Assembly: GCF_021018805.1 (NCBI RefSeq)
Contig: NW_026960608.1
Coordinates: 2,666,001 to 2,730,000, forward strand
Length of the DNA stretch: 64,000 nt
Direction: 5' to 3'
Origin: Prinia subflava
Taxonomy: Eukaryota > Chordata > Aves > Passeriformes > Cisticolidae
The first letter of the stretch is position 1, and every line of letters begins with the position of its first letter. The notes beneath the pieces were generated by a model that saw only the letters and a program-made list of their open reading frames with translations, was not told where the DNA came from and made no database searches. Both the position numbers and the translations under genes were made by a program. This document shows, piece after piece, positions 42,298 through 52,465 of this stretch.

Positions 42298-43327
42298 CAG
42301 CGGGACCGGGGGATCGGGCCAGAGCGGCGGAGTTAAGGGAGGAGGGTGCCGTCTCTAACATGGGGACGGCCGGGGCGAGCGACAGGCAGAGCGCCGCGGC
42401 ACTGGCCGCGGCTGCGGCTGCGGTTTGTCAGCGCAGCGTCCACGAGGTCCCGCACCGCCGCGCCGGGACCAGGGAACGTCGCCGGAACGCCGGGGCTGGG
42501 GAATCTCAGCGGAACGCTGGGACAGGGGAACCGTGACGGAACGCCTGGACCGGGGAATCGCGCTGGAGCCCTGGGGGGCACAAAGGGAGCCACGGGCACG
42601 TGCACACCGGAAGAGACGCAGGGGCTGGGGGGCCGCGATGCCACAGCTGCCAGCTCGGGGACTGGCTCAGGCGGGCAGGGCGGCCGGGCTCCTGTGGCAG
42701 CGCACACGGCGGTTGCCGGGGGAGGGGAAGCAGCGCGGCGCTGTGGGGGACACGCGGTGGTGGCGGCTGCGGCCAGGGAGGCGGGAGCGCGACGGCGCTG
42801 GTGGAACCGGGGGTCGATACTGCGGGAGCCAGGACAGCAGGGAGCAGCGGGATGGCGCGGGTCGGGGTGGAGGGAGGGGTAGTGGGGGCAGGTGGGGTGC
42901 CAGGGGACGTGGGGAGAGGGGATGGGGCGGCAGGGGCGAGTGGGATGGTGGGTACCGGAGCCACGAGGTTCGGCTGGAAGGCGATAGGCGTGTCCTGCTG
43001 CAAACTCGTGGTGGGAACGGCGTTCTTCAAAGCAGCTACCGCGGGTTGCTCCTTCGCAGCAAGCACCTCTACAAGCATCCTGCAGGCTGGGACGAGCTCC
43101 GCGGCCGCGAAATCATGGCGGGAAATATTATTAAAGAGCTTATTTCCGACTGTGTCCCAAAATTCTTTGGTGAATACAGCTGACCGGTCAACATTTGGGA
43201 AATTAATCAAAGTCCATTCTAAGAGGTTTTTTAGCTCTTCTTTTGGTAACTTACTTTGACTGGAGTACAATAAATGCTTTAGTTGCTTATAAAGATATTT
43301 ATCACTGGTAGAGTGTGATTGCCCCAT
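42298..43327 (-). pseudogene. gag: gag of provirus C: matrix and Pro-rich linker
   Basis: The minus-strand ATG at 43327 opens a matrix with Gly at position 2 (MGQSHST), an N-myristoylation-type start, and helical segments to about residue 100. A Pro/Ala-rich region follows. The frame stops at 42506, and related Pro-rich coding continues in another frame to the J insertion at 42297. Matrix would target gag to the membrane. The start is supported by the PBS 560 bp upstream and by the parallel layout of B gag. Confidence 0.75.
42457..42564. repeat. Four 27-bp tandem repeats in C gag
   Basis: Units (CGGAACGCY..GGGGAA pattern) occur at 42484-42510, 42511-42537 and 42538-42564, with a weaker one at 42457-42483. 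On the minus strand they encode a nine-residue Pro/Phe/Arg repeat (FPGPGVP-like). Confidence 0.75.
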
Positions 43328-43884
43328 TATTAGACTGATTTTTTTTTTCTCACCTGTGTGTCACCAAAGCAGGGTCCTTAGCTCGAACGGCGTGGAGTGC
43401 TGGCCAGGCACTCCCGTAGGCGTGGACGCTGCTTCACATCCCTCCTCAGAGCACCGGCTTTGGCTTGCCGTGCTCGGGACATCCCACTCAGAGCTGTAGT
43501 GCGGGCGGTGCTTTCAGCAACACTCGCGTGTGCTCTGACACGCTGCAGATTCCCCCTCAGGAGAGCTCCAGGCACGCCGCTGCCAGCAACGGCGAGACAG
43601 GGCTCAAGGGTAGATACGCAAATCCTCAGGAGAGCTCCAAGGAGCCGCTGCTCAACGGCGGCCCCGTGCTCGAGGATACCAGGTAGTGACCTCTGAGCTC
43701 GAGGAGACTGCTAACAGCTTCCCATGCTCAAGGTGTACCTCAGCAGATGTTAAGAGCTCCAGCTATGGCGCTGTGCTGCAGCGGTAAGCAGTGCTCGCGA
43801 CACTTTCAGGTGGCTAAAACTGGTTATTTAGTTACCGTCCATGGAGAAGTCTCCCATGGGTGGAAAAGGCTGGATCCAGCTTTC
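43328..43884 (-). other. 5' leader of provirus C
   Basis: The untranslated leader lies between PBS and gag ATG. It contains repeated GAGAGCTCC/CAGGAG-like words (43556-43640). No gene is seen. Confidence 0.5.
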
Positions 43885-43902
43885 AGCCACGTCTGGGCAC
43901 CA
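43885..43902 (-). promoter_or_regulatory. Primer-binding site of provirus C
   Basis: The minus strand reads TGGTGCCCAGACGTGGCT two bases inside the LTR. It resembles the lysine tRNA-1,2 PBS of betaretroviruses with a few changes. The tRNA assignment is tentative. Confidence 0.65.
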
Positions 43903-43904
43903 AA

Positions 43905-44366
43905 TGAAGGAGTATCTCCTTGACGGTAGAGTCAGCGACAAAGTATCTCTATAAGCAAAGTAGCAGGGGTAGCACATGGTTTATTGTGAGGGCCTTGCTT
44001 GTAGCTGCTAGGCACAGCTAAAGCAGGCCAGGAGAGCAGGAACAGAGAGCGAGGTCCCGAATACCGTACATTAAATGTCTTTCCAAGTTGAATAGTCTGT
44101 GTTGGACCAACCAATCTAATACAAGATAACAACATTTACATACAGCCAATAGAAATGTCCCATTACCTAAGGCAAGCAGAAGGGGATTGTTTAATCAAGG
44201 GAGCTGGCCCTCAGCTTAACACATCGTTGTTCACAAGCTGATGGCTCTGTACCCTACACCCTAAATTTCAAAGCATGCTTTCATTTCTATCTCGCTTGTT
44301 GAACTCAGACTCCCAGAATTTAAACCACCATATTTGCAAGGTCTTTCTACTTCATCCTTCCCAACA
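43905..44366 (-). mobile_element. 5' LTR of provirus C
   Basis: It is 462 bp and close to 27689-28194 except for the 43-bp duplication in the other copy. Ends TGAAGG and CCCAACA (plus strand). The GATGAC duplicate follows. Confidence 0.88.
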
Positions 44367-44372
44367 GATGAC

Positions 44373-45403
44373 TCTTTCCAATTGATCTCCCCAGATGCTT
44401 GCCTGAACCAATGCAACATGCTGAGGTGTTCCCACCTTGCTGCATGCCTCCACCATCTCTGCCAGAGAGGGCTGACCATGCACTGCACTGACGATGCACT
44501 TGCATTCTGTGTTGGCATTCGCGAATGCAAGACTTCGGAGTAGATGTGGCTTTGTTCCCTCATCATTTACTTGCCTGTCCAGTGCTTGTGTCAGGCGGTC
44601 AACAAAGGAGGTGTAAGATTCTGATGGTCCTTGCTTTACTTCTGTGTAAATGCTCTCTGGTGTTCCCACTGGTGGAATTTGCAGAATTGCTTTCCGCGCT
44701 GCATCTTTGATGTCTATCAACACATCTCGTGGTACAAGTCTGGCTTGTCGGGTAGGATCGTCATCTGGTGCATCACCTGCCATCTGTGCCCCTGTGAAGC
44801 CTGCATGTGGTCCCCCTTGGTATTTCTTCCTGAGCTCTCCAAGAGCTCTTCTCCATTTCACGTCCTAGATAAGAATCTGAGTCTGTGAGAATCATTGAAA
44901 CAACTGACCTGATGTCATATGGTGTTAAATCGTATAAATTGAATGTCCCTTTTAACAGTTGTTTGAAGTAAAGTGATCCCAATCCATTGTCGTGGATGGC
45001 TTTGACTAGATCCTTCACTACTTCGTGATCCAGCCGTTCCCATCTTGCGTTTCCACCTTGCACATCATAAGTGACTGGCAATGCAATACTTTCTGTGTTT
45101 GTCAAGTCAAAGTCTCTTTCTTTTAAAGCTCTCTTTTTTATTTCAGTCCAGTCTGATGCACGGGGTACCTGTGCGCCATGTACCTGTAATTTGGCAGATG
45201 GTTGTCTATAAAATGAAATCAATTGCTGTGATGCAGCTTCTCCCAACCTGGAGCTTGCTGGCATCCGTGGAATCTCTGCACTTAGCTGAGATGCAGCCCC
45301 TTCAATCCCAAAGGTTGCTGCTCCTCTTGGCAGATCTCCTGGAGAGGGAAAATGAATCTGGGGTACCTGTGCAGCACGTGGACCTTGTGCAGCACTATCA
45401 AGG
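44373..45403 (-). pseudogene. gag: gag of provirus B: capsid
   Basis: Frames at 45264-44773 and 44861-44373 together span the capsid. The amino domain has SDWTEIKKRAL and the YFKQLLK helix. The carboxyl domain has VKQGPSESYTSFVDR as the major-homology-type segment. A frame change near 44840 breaks it. The right end is a solo LTR at 45409 and the left end is provirus C at 44366. The gag sequence resumes at 27688. Confidence 0.75.
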
Positions 45404-45408
45404 GAAGG

Positions 45409-45946
45409 TGTCCTAGTTTAGGACTAATTTAGGGGAAAATCCTCACAACTCCCTCCCCCACCACCGGGTTCGGGAGGAATTTCCTCAGAGGAAAAGTGGA
45501 AAAAACTTGTTTATTAAGAAACAACAAAAAAACCCACTCCCCAACACAAGAAAAACAGTCCGAGATGACAACAAATGTTTTCACCAGTCCAAGAGAGGGT
45601 GAGCAGTCTCTGCTGGGGAGGGTGCCAAAGCTTCTCTCAGGTGCAGACTCCGGGGGGGGTCCCTTGACATTCCCGAATCAGGGCCCGAAGCAGGTCCGAT
45701 GTCTTCAGGGAAGGGGAGGAAGGAAAGAAGGGGAAAAACAAAAGCAGAAAAATGGCAAACAGCAAGCAAAAAAAGCAGAAAGCAAGAGAGCAAAGCCAGC
45801 AAAGCAGCCTAAAGCTAGCAGCAAGCAAGCCAAAAGCAAGCAGCCGGGGGAGGGGCTCAGCTATAGACAAAACAAACTGAGAACATGGGAACAGAAACAC
45901 ACGATTTGGGATACAAAGCATAAAAATGTCCTGTCACCCCAGGACA
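45409..45946 (-). mobile_element. Solo LTR, A-related family, in gag of provirus B
   Basis: It starts TGTCCTAG and ends CCAGGACA, flanked by GAAGG at 45404-45408 and 45947-45951. The left half (TTTAGG..AAATCC, then GAGGAAAAGTGGAAAAAACTTGTTTATT) is clearly related to the LTRs of provirus A. The 5-bp TSD fits that family. An A/AGCA-rich tract lies at 45725-45845. Confidence 0.85.
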
Positions 45947-45951
45947 GAAGG

Positions 45952-47939
45952 TGAGGACCCAGCAGGTAGCTGTGATGTGGACAACAAGGGAATATTTACA
46001 GTGGATCCAGGAAGGGTCTGGCTACCACTTGCTGAAGGGAACATGTGAGGAAAATGGGCTGGAAGGTCTGGACAAATCTCCAAAGCTGTCTCCTTAAATT
46101 GGAGAAATAGCTGAAGGAAAAATTGTTGCACGAGATCTTTTGACAACCATAGTGGTTGTGCATGACTGGGGGAGTCAGCTGAAGCACCTGCTGTTCCCCA
46201 CACAGGAGTGCCCTGTGAAGCAGTGATGTAGATCATGCTGTCATCAGTACTCGGCACTTGTTGTTGCTCTTGAGGTGCTCCTTGGTCCTCTGGAGCTGGC
46301 ATGAAATCCCCTTGCTGTTGTGGGAATGGATCATCATGCGTAAAACTTACTGGCTTAGGAGAAATGTGCCTTTTATAGGAACCTGGAAAAAACTGGTGTA
46401 ATGTGGGGATCCCGCCACTAGGTGGTGCTGCATCGGTACCAGCCTGGTACTGCTGCTCGGTGCCTGTGGGCTCCGGCAGGTCAGCAACCGCTTCTACTAG
46501 CAGGCGTTGTGCTTGCAAGAGACTCTCAACTCTTGGGTGCTTTTGTAGAACTGTTTTGACTTTTGGACGTGCACCCAAATGCAGAAACGCTGCAGCAGAT
46601 TCAGCTTTGCCGTGTGTGAGCTGGGCAGGTATCACAATGGCGCAAGTGGGTGGGGCCTGACTCAGTGGTGGCTGCTGTGTGGGGGTGGTGCCTTGGGGAA
46701 AATCTCTGCCCCTGTCACACCCCATCCCTGCCTGTCCCGACGCAAGGGCATGGAAGGGATTGCCTCCAGGCTGACTGCGCCCCGTCTCTGCCTGTCCCGG
46801 CATGGCGGCGGCTGAAGAAACGCCCCTTCCCCACTCACGGTCAGCGGCTGCCCCGTCCCGATCGCCTTTGGGGTTCTCCCCTCCAACGCAAGCTCATGGC
46901 AGAGGCTCCCCTTTCCCTGCTCCATGCCTGCGGTCCCAAGCACACTCCTCTCCCCCCCGGCATCCTGTATCACGGCAGGGCGCCCCTTCCTCGGTGGGCA
47001 CGCCCCATCCTCCCCCAATCCAGTCCCGCTCCGCGCGAATTCGCAAGCCTCTCCCGCGGACGGCTGTTCCCCGCGGTCTGTGCCCGCCCGGGATGGGATG
47101 TCTTCTGAGTGCCCTGGCCCACGCTGCGTGTGCTCACGTGACTGGTCACGGCACGGGAGATCGGCCCCGTGCCCCGCAGTCCCGCCTGCCATGCCCGGCG
47201 TGGCTGGGACGAGCGCCGAAAGCGCGCCCACCACCCGGACCGCAGCCTCCCCATCCTGCCGTCTCGAACCCAGGGCAAAAGCAGGGAAAAGCGGCGCAGG
47301 AGCCCCCTGTGGTGTTTTTTCAGCCACCCCTGCTGGACCTTGGGGTGAGGGAATGGAAGGGCTTGAAGGTGGGCTCTGTCTCGGACTTCCTGCTCCCTCG
47401 TCGGGCGAAGGGATTGTGGCTGGAGGACAGGCTTCAAAATACAACATATCTGTGTCCTCCTCTTGGTCGCTGGGGAGAATCAGAAGTTTCAGTTTCCCTG
47501 GGACTGGTAATGGTGAGTCGAGTGGCTCGGCGGAACTCGGGGAAAGCTGCGCTTGAAGATCGCCTCCCACATCTCCTGTGGGAGTCAAGTCCGCTGGCTG
47601 AGGGCCAGCAGAAGAGCTACTGTTCTCCCCCGCATTACTGTGCTGCGGCTGTGATGTGCCCTTGTTCTGTGAGATAGCCTCCAGCATAGTTCTTTCTGCT
47701 GGTAAAATCTTTTGGGCTATTTTATCTCTTGTCGTAGCTCTGTGATATAATTCCCTGTTTGCCTCCTGCCAAAAGCTTGGCTCAAACAGGACATGGGTTT
47801 CGCAATGAGGATAATTGCAGCGAACCCACAGAAGGAGTGCCCGTAACTCCTTCTCAGACAATGCCACAGGATGTGCAGCAATCGCAGCCTGTAAGGCTGA
47901 CAGAATATTCACTTGCTCCTGGGAAGTAGCCCCTCCCAT
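45952..47939 (-). pseudogene. gag: gag of provirus B: matrix and Pro-rich linker
   Basis: The ATG at 47939 begins MGGATSQ, again with Gly at position 2, followed by a helical matrix of about 100 residues. A long Pro/Ser/Gly-rich linker follows. The first frame runs 425 codons to 46662, and a second frame (46803-45952) continues with a Gln/Pro-rich segment, so a frame break lies near 46700-46800. A solo LTR interrupts at 45946. It is parallel to C gag and D gag. The start fits the short leader after the PBS. Confidence 0.75.
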
Positions 47940-48192
47940 GTTCTAGATTTGACCGGTCTTACCAAAGGCCTATAGCCTTGCTGTTGTCGCTCTCCGATTC
48001 GGTCTGGGGTTGTCCTGGTCACTGGCCAGTAGGTCTCAGGATGACGGGGTCCGGGGCCCTCAGAACTCCGTCGGTCCAGAAGGAATTGGAGATTGGCTTC
48101 TCTGCAGAGATGTCTCGATAATCTTCTCAACAGTCGAGCGTCTGATGCCTCACCATCAAAGGGCTTGCTGTGTGTCCACTGGGTATTCGTTG

Positions 48193-48210
48193 CTCACCCA
48201 GGGAGCACCA
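48193..48210 (-). promoter_or_regulatory. Primer-binding site of provirus B
   Basis: The minus strand reads TGGTGCTCCCTGGGTGAG three bases from the LTR end. I cannot name the tRNA. Confidence 0.55.
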
Positions 48211-48213
48211 GAA

Positions 48214-48896
48214 TCTCGGGTTTAACCCCGAGATTAGGGTGATAAATTGTCTCTGCCCTTTGATGAGTCGCGAGCCGGGTGCAAAGAAACACACGGAGTC
48301 TTCAGGTTTCTCGTGTTCAAGGTCTCGCTCTCTGTTTATTCTTTCTTACCTCACAAGCTCTTCTCGTGCCCTGCAGAGCTCCGTGCAGCAGCAGGGGCAA
48401 CGCTCTCCCCTCCTCTGGGAGGGTCTTGACCTCTTATACTACATATTACGTTTCTATTCTTTACAATTAATCACCAGTACCCAACATCTATGCTAGACAG
48501 GTCATATCTACTTTGACCCTATCCAAACATGCCACCTTCACAGCAGAAATGTCGGACCAGAAGAAGAAGAAGAAGGACAGGACCACGCCCTAAATCCTCC
48601 ATCTTGTCCTCTCAAGTCCACACACCCAAAAATACATGCACCCCCAGTGATAAACTGATTACTATCTATTTCACACTTTGGTGACTTGTAACTCCTCCTG
48701 CAATGTAGGTAGTTTCTCCCATGAACTGAAGTCAAAGCCTGCATCTCCCTGGGCTCTGTGCCAAGGCTTAAAACCCCCCTGTACAGATCCCAGACCCCCA
48801 TGTACACGTTCCAAACCCCCCTGCCCGGGTCGCAGACCCCTTTGACCAGGCCCCTGACCCTCCAGGGCGACCAGAGGGATGCCTTGGACTCCAACA
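48214..48896 (-). mobile_element. 5' LTR of provirus B
   Basis: It matches 24514-25195 nearly throughout. On the minus strand it begins TGTTGGAGTCC and ends in a palindrome (CTCGGG-GTTAAA-CCCGAG type, 48216-48233). The CTTGGG duplicate follows at 48897. Confidence 0.88.
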
Positions 48897-48902
48897 CTTG
48901 GG

Positions 48903-50385
48903 TAACTGGAGCTGCTTCCTTTTTGGTGGAACTTCCTCTTTGAGTCTTGCTGTTTTTGAATTCAGACACCTGCTGTGCCAAAGCAGCAGTAGGTTTTCTA
49001 TCCCATCTCCTCATGTCTTCCCCAGAATCACACAGGAAGGACCACAGCTCAGCTCGTAGAGTGCCCCTTCTTTCCATATCTGGGGAACGTCTGCATTTGG
49101 TGCTAGAAACTCTGATCTGTACTGCCGAGATTTGGAGAAAGCCCTCCTTCATCTCTTCCCTGAGCTTCTTGTGGCTCCTCTATTGTGTCTTCTAATTTCT
49201 GCAGACGTGTTTCCACAGCTGCGATTCTTGCGTCTGTTGGACCATGCACAGCATCTGCATACGCTCAGAGCTTCTTTGCCATATCCTGCACAGTCTCCTC
49301 AGTGTCATCCTGCTTCACTATTGCTAAAGCAGAAGAGTATTCTTGTGGCCCAAGTCGCACAAGTTTTCACCACATCACGTGTGTACATTGTATCAAGTCT
49401 GGGTTCCTAATATTTAGGTCATCTGAGAAGGCAATCTCTGTCACTGCCATTTCTCTTAAGCGTTGAATCCCTTGTTCTATGGTCTTCCACTGGGTTTGCT
49501 GCATATAGAGGTCATCTGCACACAGATATCTTTGTGCCACACTTCCCAGGACCCGTTCCCAGAGACTGCAAGGGTAAGCCTCCCTCATAATTTCTTGGTC
49601 AATAACTGGATCATGTGACAGGGATCCCAAATGCCTCGCTTCAGTGCCGTCCAGAATTGTAGCCTCACCTGCAGCATCCCAAAGACGGACTAACCAACTA
49701 ATTATAGCCTCATCAGGTCGTCGAGTTTAATCTTTTCTTAGGCCACAAGGTCCTTCAGGGAAAAGGACTCAATAGTGGCTCCTGATCTTGTGCCAGTCTG
49801 TGGGGCTTTTGATCTTGTGCTAGTTGGTTGGGGTCCTGCTCTTGTACCAGTTGATTTGCCTTCTGATCTTGTGTGAATTGGTTGGACTCCTGGTTTTGTG
49901 TCAGTTTGTTCAGCTTCTGATTGTGTATCAGTTGCTTTGGCTTCTGATTGGGTGCCAGTTGGTTCAGCTTTTGATTGTGTGTCAGGAGGCATTGAGGGTC
50001 CATCACCTGGATCACTGTCTACTGGTCGATCAGTTTTGCGTGTGTGCTTTTTTCTCTTCTTTCCCTCAGCGACTGTCAGTGTCTTAGGCTCAGTGTCTGG
50101 TTTAGCTGCTGCTTGAGTAGTTGGGGTGTTGGCTACAGTCTGAGGGGCTGGGGTAGCTGCTGATTTATCTCTCTGCTCCCCTGCCTCTATCTGCTGCCTT
50201 ACAGTATCTAGCAGCGTGCGATAAGCATATGCCAGGGCCCAGCTTATTGCAATGAGCTTTTTCTCCTTAGAGTCATCATGGCAGTACTCCTCTAGATATT
50301 TCCCCACCTCATCTAGGTTCTGAATTTGTTCACGTGAAAATTCCCAAGCTGGGGGATCAGAAAATTTCTTCAAGGTTCGGCCCAT
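48903..50385 (-). pseudogene. gag: gag of provirus A (ERV-L-like)
   Basis: The minus-strand ATG at 50385 starts an acidic, helical domain (FSDPPAWEFSREQIQ, then a DD-EKKLIAISWALAYAY stretch) of about 75 residues. A low-complexity Thr/Gln region with nine-residue repeats follows, and the first frame stops at 49738. Further frames (49630-49367 and 49152-48903) continue gag to the B insertion. 49630-49367 matches element L at 62280-62498, which ties A and L to one family. No zinc knuckle is recognised. Function is inferred from position after LTR and PBS. Confidence 0.65.
49792..49980. repeat. Seven 27-bp tandem repeats in A gag
   Basis: On the minus strand these encode seven nine-residue repeats starting with T-Q-S, T-R-S or a variant (TQSEAKATD, TQSEAEQTD, TRSEGKSTG and so on). 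They lie exactly in frame over 189 bp. Confidence 0.85.
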
Positions 50386-51081
50386 TCTTTCCCATTCTCC
50401 ACACTACTCAGGATTTTCCATGCCTGGGTCTACTTCTGGGTTTATTTCTGGGTCAGGGGTCCTATCAACCCCTCTAGACATCTCAGACCTCACTCTAGAC
50501 AAGCTACAAACCATACAGAGGAAGCTTACCAAATGAAATACCAGGAAGGTGGTATCTTTAAAATTCAGGGGACACTGAACATTCTCAGAAAGTGATGTAA
50601 CAGATTCAAAAGAGAAGAAGGAAAGGGAAGGCTGAAAAGCTTCATTCCCTACTCCTCCTCTAACAAACTGAGTACAATTACTAATAAATCCCCAAAACAT
50701 GCTACTGGAACTAGGAAGCAGGGTAGGACGAAGAAACCACAAACCAAACATACCTGGCACAAACTCCAGTACCTTTATAAACTTCCTATAAATCATGATC
50801 ACCAAGCCTAACAAAATAGCAATCTTAATTCATGCACCTCTAGTGTAAAAGCTATGGGCTAGAGACAACATTGGAGCTATTTCTGGATAAGAAAACAAAC
50901 CTACGGACCAGAAAGGTATTAAAACTTCAAAAAAGCCTAGGGAACAGAAACACAAGAAGGACTCCATTCTTAGAGACATTATGAATTCAAGCAGCAACAT
51001 GGCTACTGACTGTTTTATCCCCACACAAAGTACAACCAAAATGCAATCAATAATCAATACAAGTTTTTTCCACCCTCTCCA
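50386..51081 (-). other. 5' leader of provirus A
   Basis: About 700 bp lies between gag and PBS. There are some open frames with hydrophobic coding (50404-50814, 50830-51057) but no recognisable domain. Splice or regulatory elements were not identified. Confidence 0.45.
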
Positions 51082-51099
51082 GCCCCATGTTTGGCACCA
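51082..51099 (-). promoter_or_regulatory. Primer-binding site of provirus A
   Basis: The minus strand reads TGGTGCCAAACATGGGGC, resembling a lysine tRNA-1,2 site. It lies 14 bases inside the LTR end, a longer spacer than in B, C or F. Confidence 0.65.
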
Positions 51100-51113
51100 A
51101 TAACAAAAGGTAT

Positions 51114-51765
51114 TGTCTTGATTTAGGGCAAATTTGGGAGGAAACCTCCAAATAGGGTCTCTCTGGAAAGCAAACTCAAAAGGCCCCTCCCCCTAGTCGG
51201 TCCGGGAAAAGAACTTCCTTGGAGAAAAGTGGAAAAAACCTATTTATTTAACAACAATATGCCTACAAACATAAAGAATGAATAATATGAAACAATAAAA
51301 CTTCTTGCTGCTCCGAACAGAGATGGTAAACCTGAGAAAAATCCTTGCCGTGGGTGGCTTAGCTCACTCAGTTCTTTATCAGTCCCAGTCCCTCTGGAGA
51401 TCCAGGCCCGGTGGGCCGCAGGTGCAAGCCCTCAGTGCTTCTCTGAGGTTTTCAGTCCAGAGCAGATTCAAAGAGTCTCAAGAAAAAGGAAAAAAAAAAA
51501 TAGTCCAGGGAACTTCTCTGCCCTAGCTAGCTAAAACTAACTAAAAGGCAAAAAAAAGATCTTTGTCACAGGCACCCGTCTGTGCTTCAGATGAACACCG
51601 TCTAGAGAGAGAAATGTGTAGGAGGAGAGCTGTTTTCAAAACAAACTTGGCGCTTCTTCTTTCTCTGCTTTGCTCTGAGCCAGTCTTAAAGGCACAGAAC
51701 TCAATATACAGCACAGACAGAACAGACGATTGGGGATACAAGCATCATAAAGTCACTCTAGGACA
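51114..51765 (-). mobile_element. 5' LTR of provirus A
   Basis: It is homologous to 3112-3769 over its full length, with substitutions and small indels. Ends TGTCTTGA and AGGACA (plus strand). The CTGGG duplicate follows at 51766-51770. Confidence 0.85.
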
Positions 51766-51770
51766 CTGGG

Positions 51771-51991
51771 TCGATGAGCTTTTTGGACGATGGGGGTTGA
51801 CAGGATGGGTTTCATCTTTTCTTGAAAGGATTCTGTGGGTTGTTATCATCGTTTTTAATGTTCTACTTATGTTTCCTTGTTTGGTGAATTGTCTGCAGAA
51901 ATCCATTGGGGAAGCCTTTTTAGTAAAACAAAACAGAGGAGTTGTGGAAGCCTTTGAGCCTATCAGGGGAATTTCCAGGGCAATGCACTGA
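51771..51991 (+). pseudogene. env: env TM end of element I: ectodomain end, membrane anchor and tail
   Basis: The frame continues the TM ectodomain cut at 3111: a short amphipathic segment, a strong anchor (ILWVVIIVFNVLLMFPCLV) and a tail ending at the TGA 51989-51991. The anchor-tail arrangement matches D and B. Its register with the left half supports the claim that A inserted here. Confidence 0.8.
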
Positions 51992-52465
51992 AGGAATCTA
52001 TCTTAGACTTCAAGAATGCCTCACCACTTAGGGTGAGAGAAAAAGGCTTCCCCCATGGTGCTCTGCAGCACTATGTTAATCTACCTCAGTTTTGCTTTTT
52101 CCATTGGCCCATTGGCCTTGCCCACCTCTGTTGTTCATGTCCTGCTTCTAGAGGGTTCTCCTTTCCCTGTTTCCCCATTGGTTTTTGTATCACTGATTGT
52201 CCACCCTCTTATTCTCTATTGGTTGTTGCCCTTTGCTCTGCCCTTGCACTGCCCCGTGCCCTCAGACCATTGGTCCCTGACCCCATACTTAACCCTGGAC
52301 ACTCCATTATCTTTGTCTTTTGTCCCTTGACCCCTTCAGCATGGGGCTGCAATAAACCCTGCTGGAACTCTATACAGAAGACCCTTCCTGTCTCATTCGC
52401 TGACTTATCTGTGGTGTGTGTGTGGACTTAAGTGTTTGTGTGCCTACCTGAGCGACTTCCTCAGA
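51989..52465 (+). mobile_element. 3' LTR of element I (approximate ends)
   Basis: Directly after env comes a promoter-like block. It has several CCATTGG/ATTGG (CCAAT-type) boxes at 52100-52280, a TATA-like ACTTAAC near 52290, and AATAAACC near 52351. This is the order expected for U3-R. Neither end was matched to a second copy; the end near 52465 is an estimate. Confidence 0.5.

Larger units (their letters stand above)
27689..44366 (-). mobile_element. Provirus C: ERV-K-like, minus strand, nearly complete, with nested provirus J
   Basis: LTRs at 27689-28194 and 43905-44366, TSD GATGAC, PBS at 43885-43902 and PPT at 28195-28210 define it. Right to left: gag start (43327), provirus J (35510-42293), rest of gag, pro with a partial dUTPase, pol and env. 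It is the most complete betaretrovirus-like copy here. Protease and RT boxes and both frameshift sites are visible; damage is limited to frame breaks in gag, integrase and env. It sits in gag of B. Confidence 0.9.
24514..48896 (-). mobile_element. Provirus B: ERV-K-like, minus strand, with nested provirus C
   Basis: LTRs at 24514-25195 and 48214-48896 are near-identical over about 683 bp and are flanked by CTTGGG. Reading right to left: 5' LTR, PBS (48193-48210), gag (47939 to 44373, interrupted by a solo LTR), provirus C, end of gag fused by a deletion to mid RNase H, integrase, env, PPT and 3' LTR. Protease and RT are absent, so B is replication-defective even without C. The env and integrase frames are open. 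It is inserted in provirus A. Confidence 0.88.
3112..51765 (-). mobile_element. Provirus A: ERV-L-like, minus strand, 48.65 kb including nested insertions
   Basis: Two related LTRs (3112-3769 and 51114-51765) flank the unit, with matching TSDs outside. The right LTR has a PBS on its inner side (51082-51099). The left LTR has a purine tract on its inner side (seen as pyrimidines at 3770-3785). Reading right to left the order is 5' LTR, PBS, gag (50385 to 48903), provirus B (24514-48896), protease, RT, RNase H, integrase (24430 to 21857), a second nested cluster (about 4232-21856), the integrase carboxyl end (about 4160 to 3790), PPT and 3' LTR. About 7-8 kb is A's own DNA. No env was found, as expected for ERV-L. 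Confidence 0.82.

Noticed and set aside
42249..43260. Plus-strand Gly/Arg-rich ORFs over 200 codons
   Set aside because: They lie opposite the C gag matrix and linker, have no recognisable domain, and follow from GC bias.
46650..47680. Plus-strand Pro/Arg-rich ORFs up to 291 codons
   Set aside because: Shadow frames of B gag on the minus strand.
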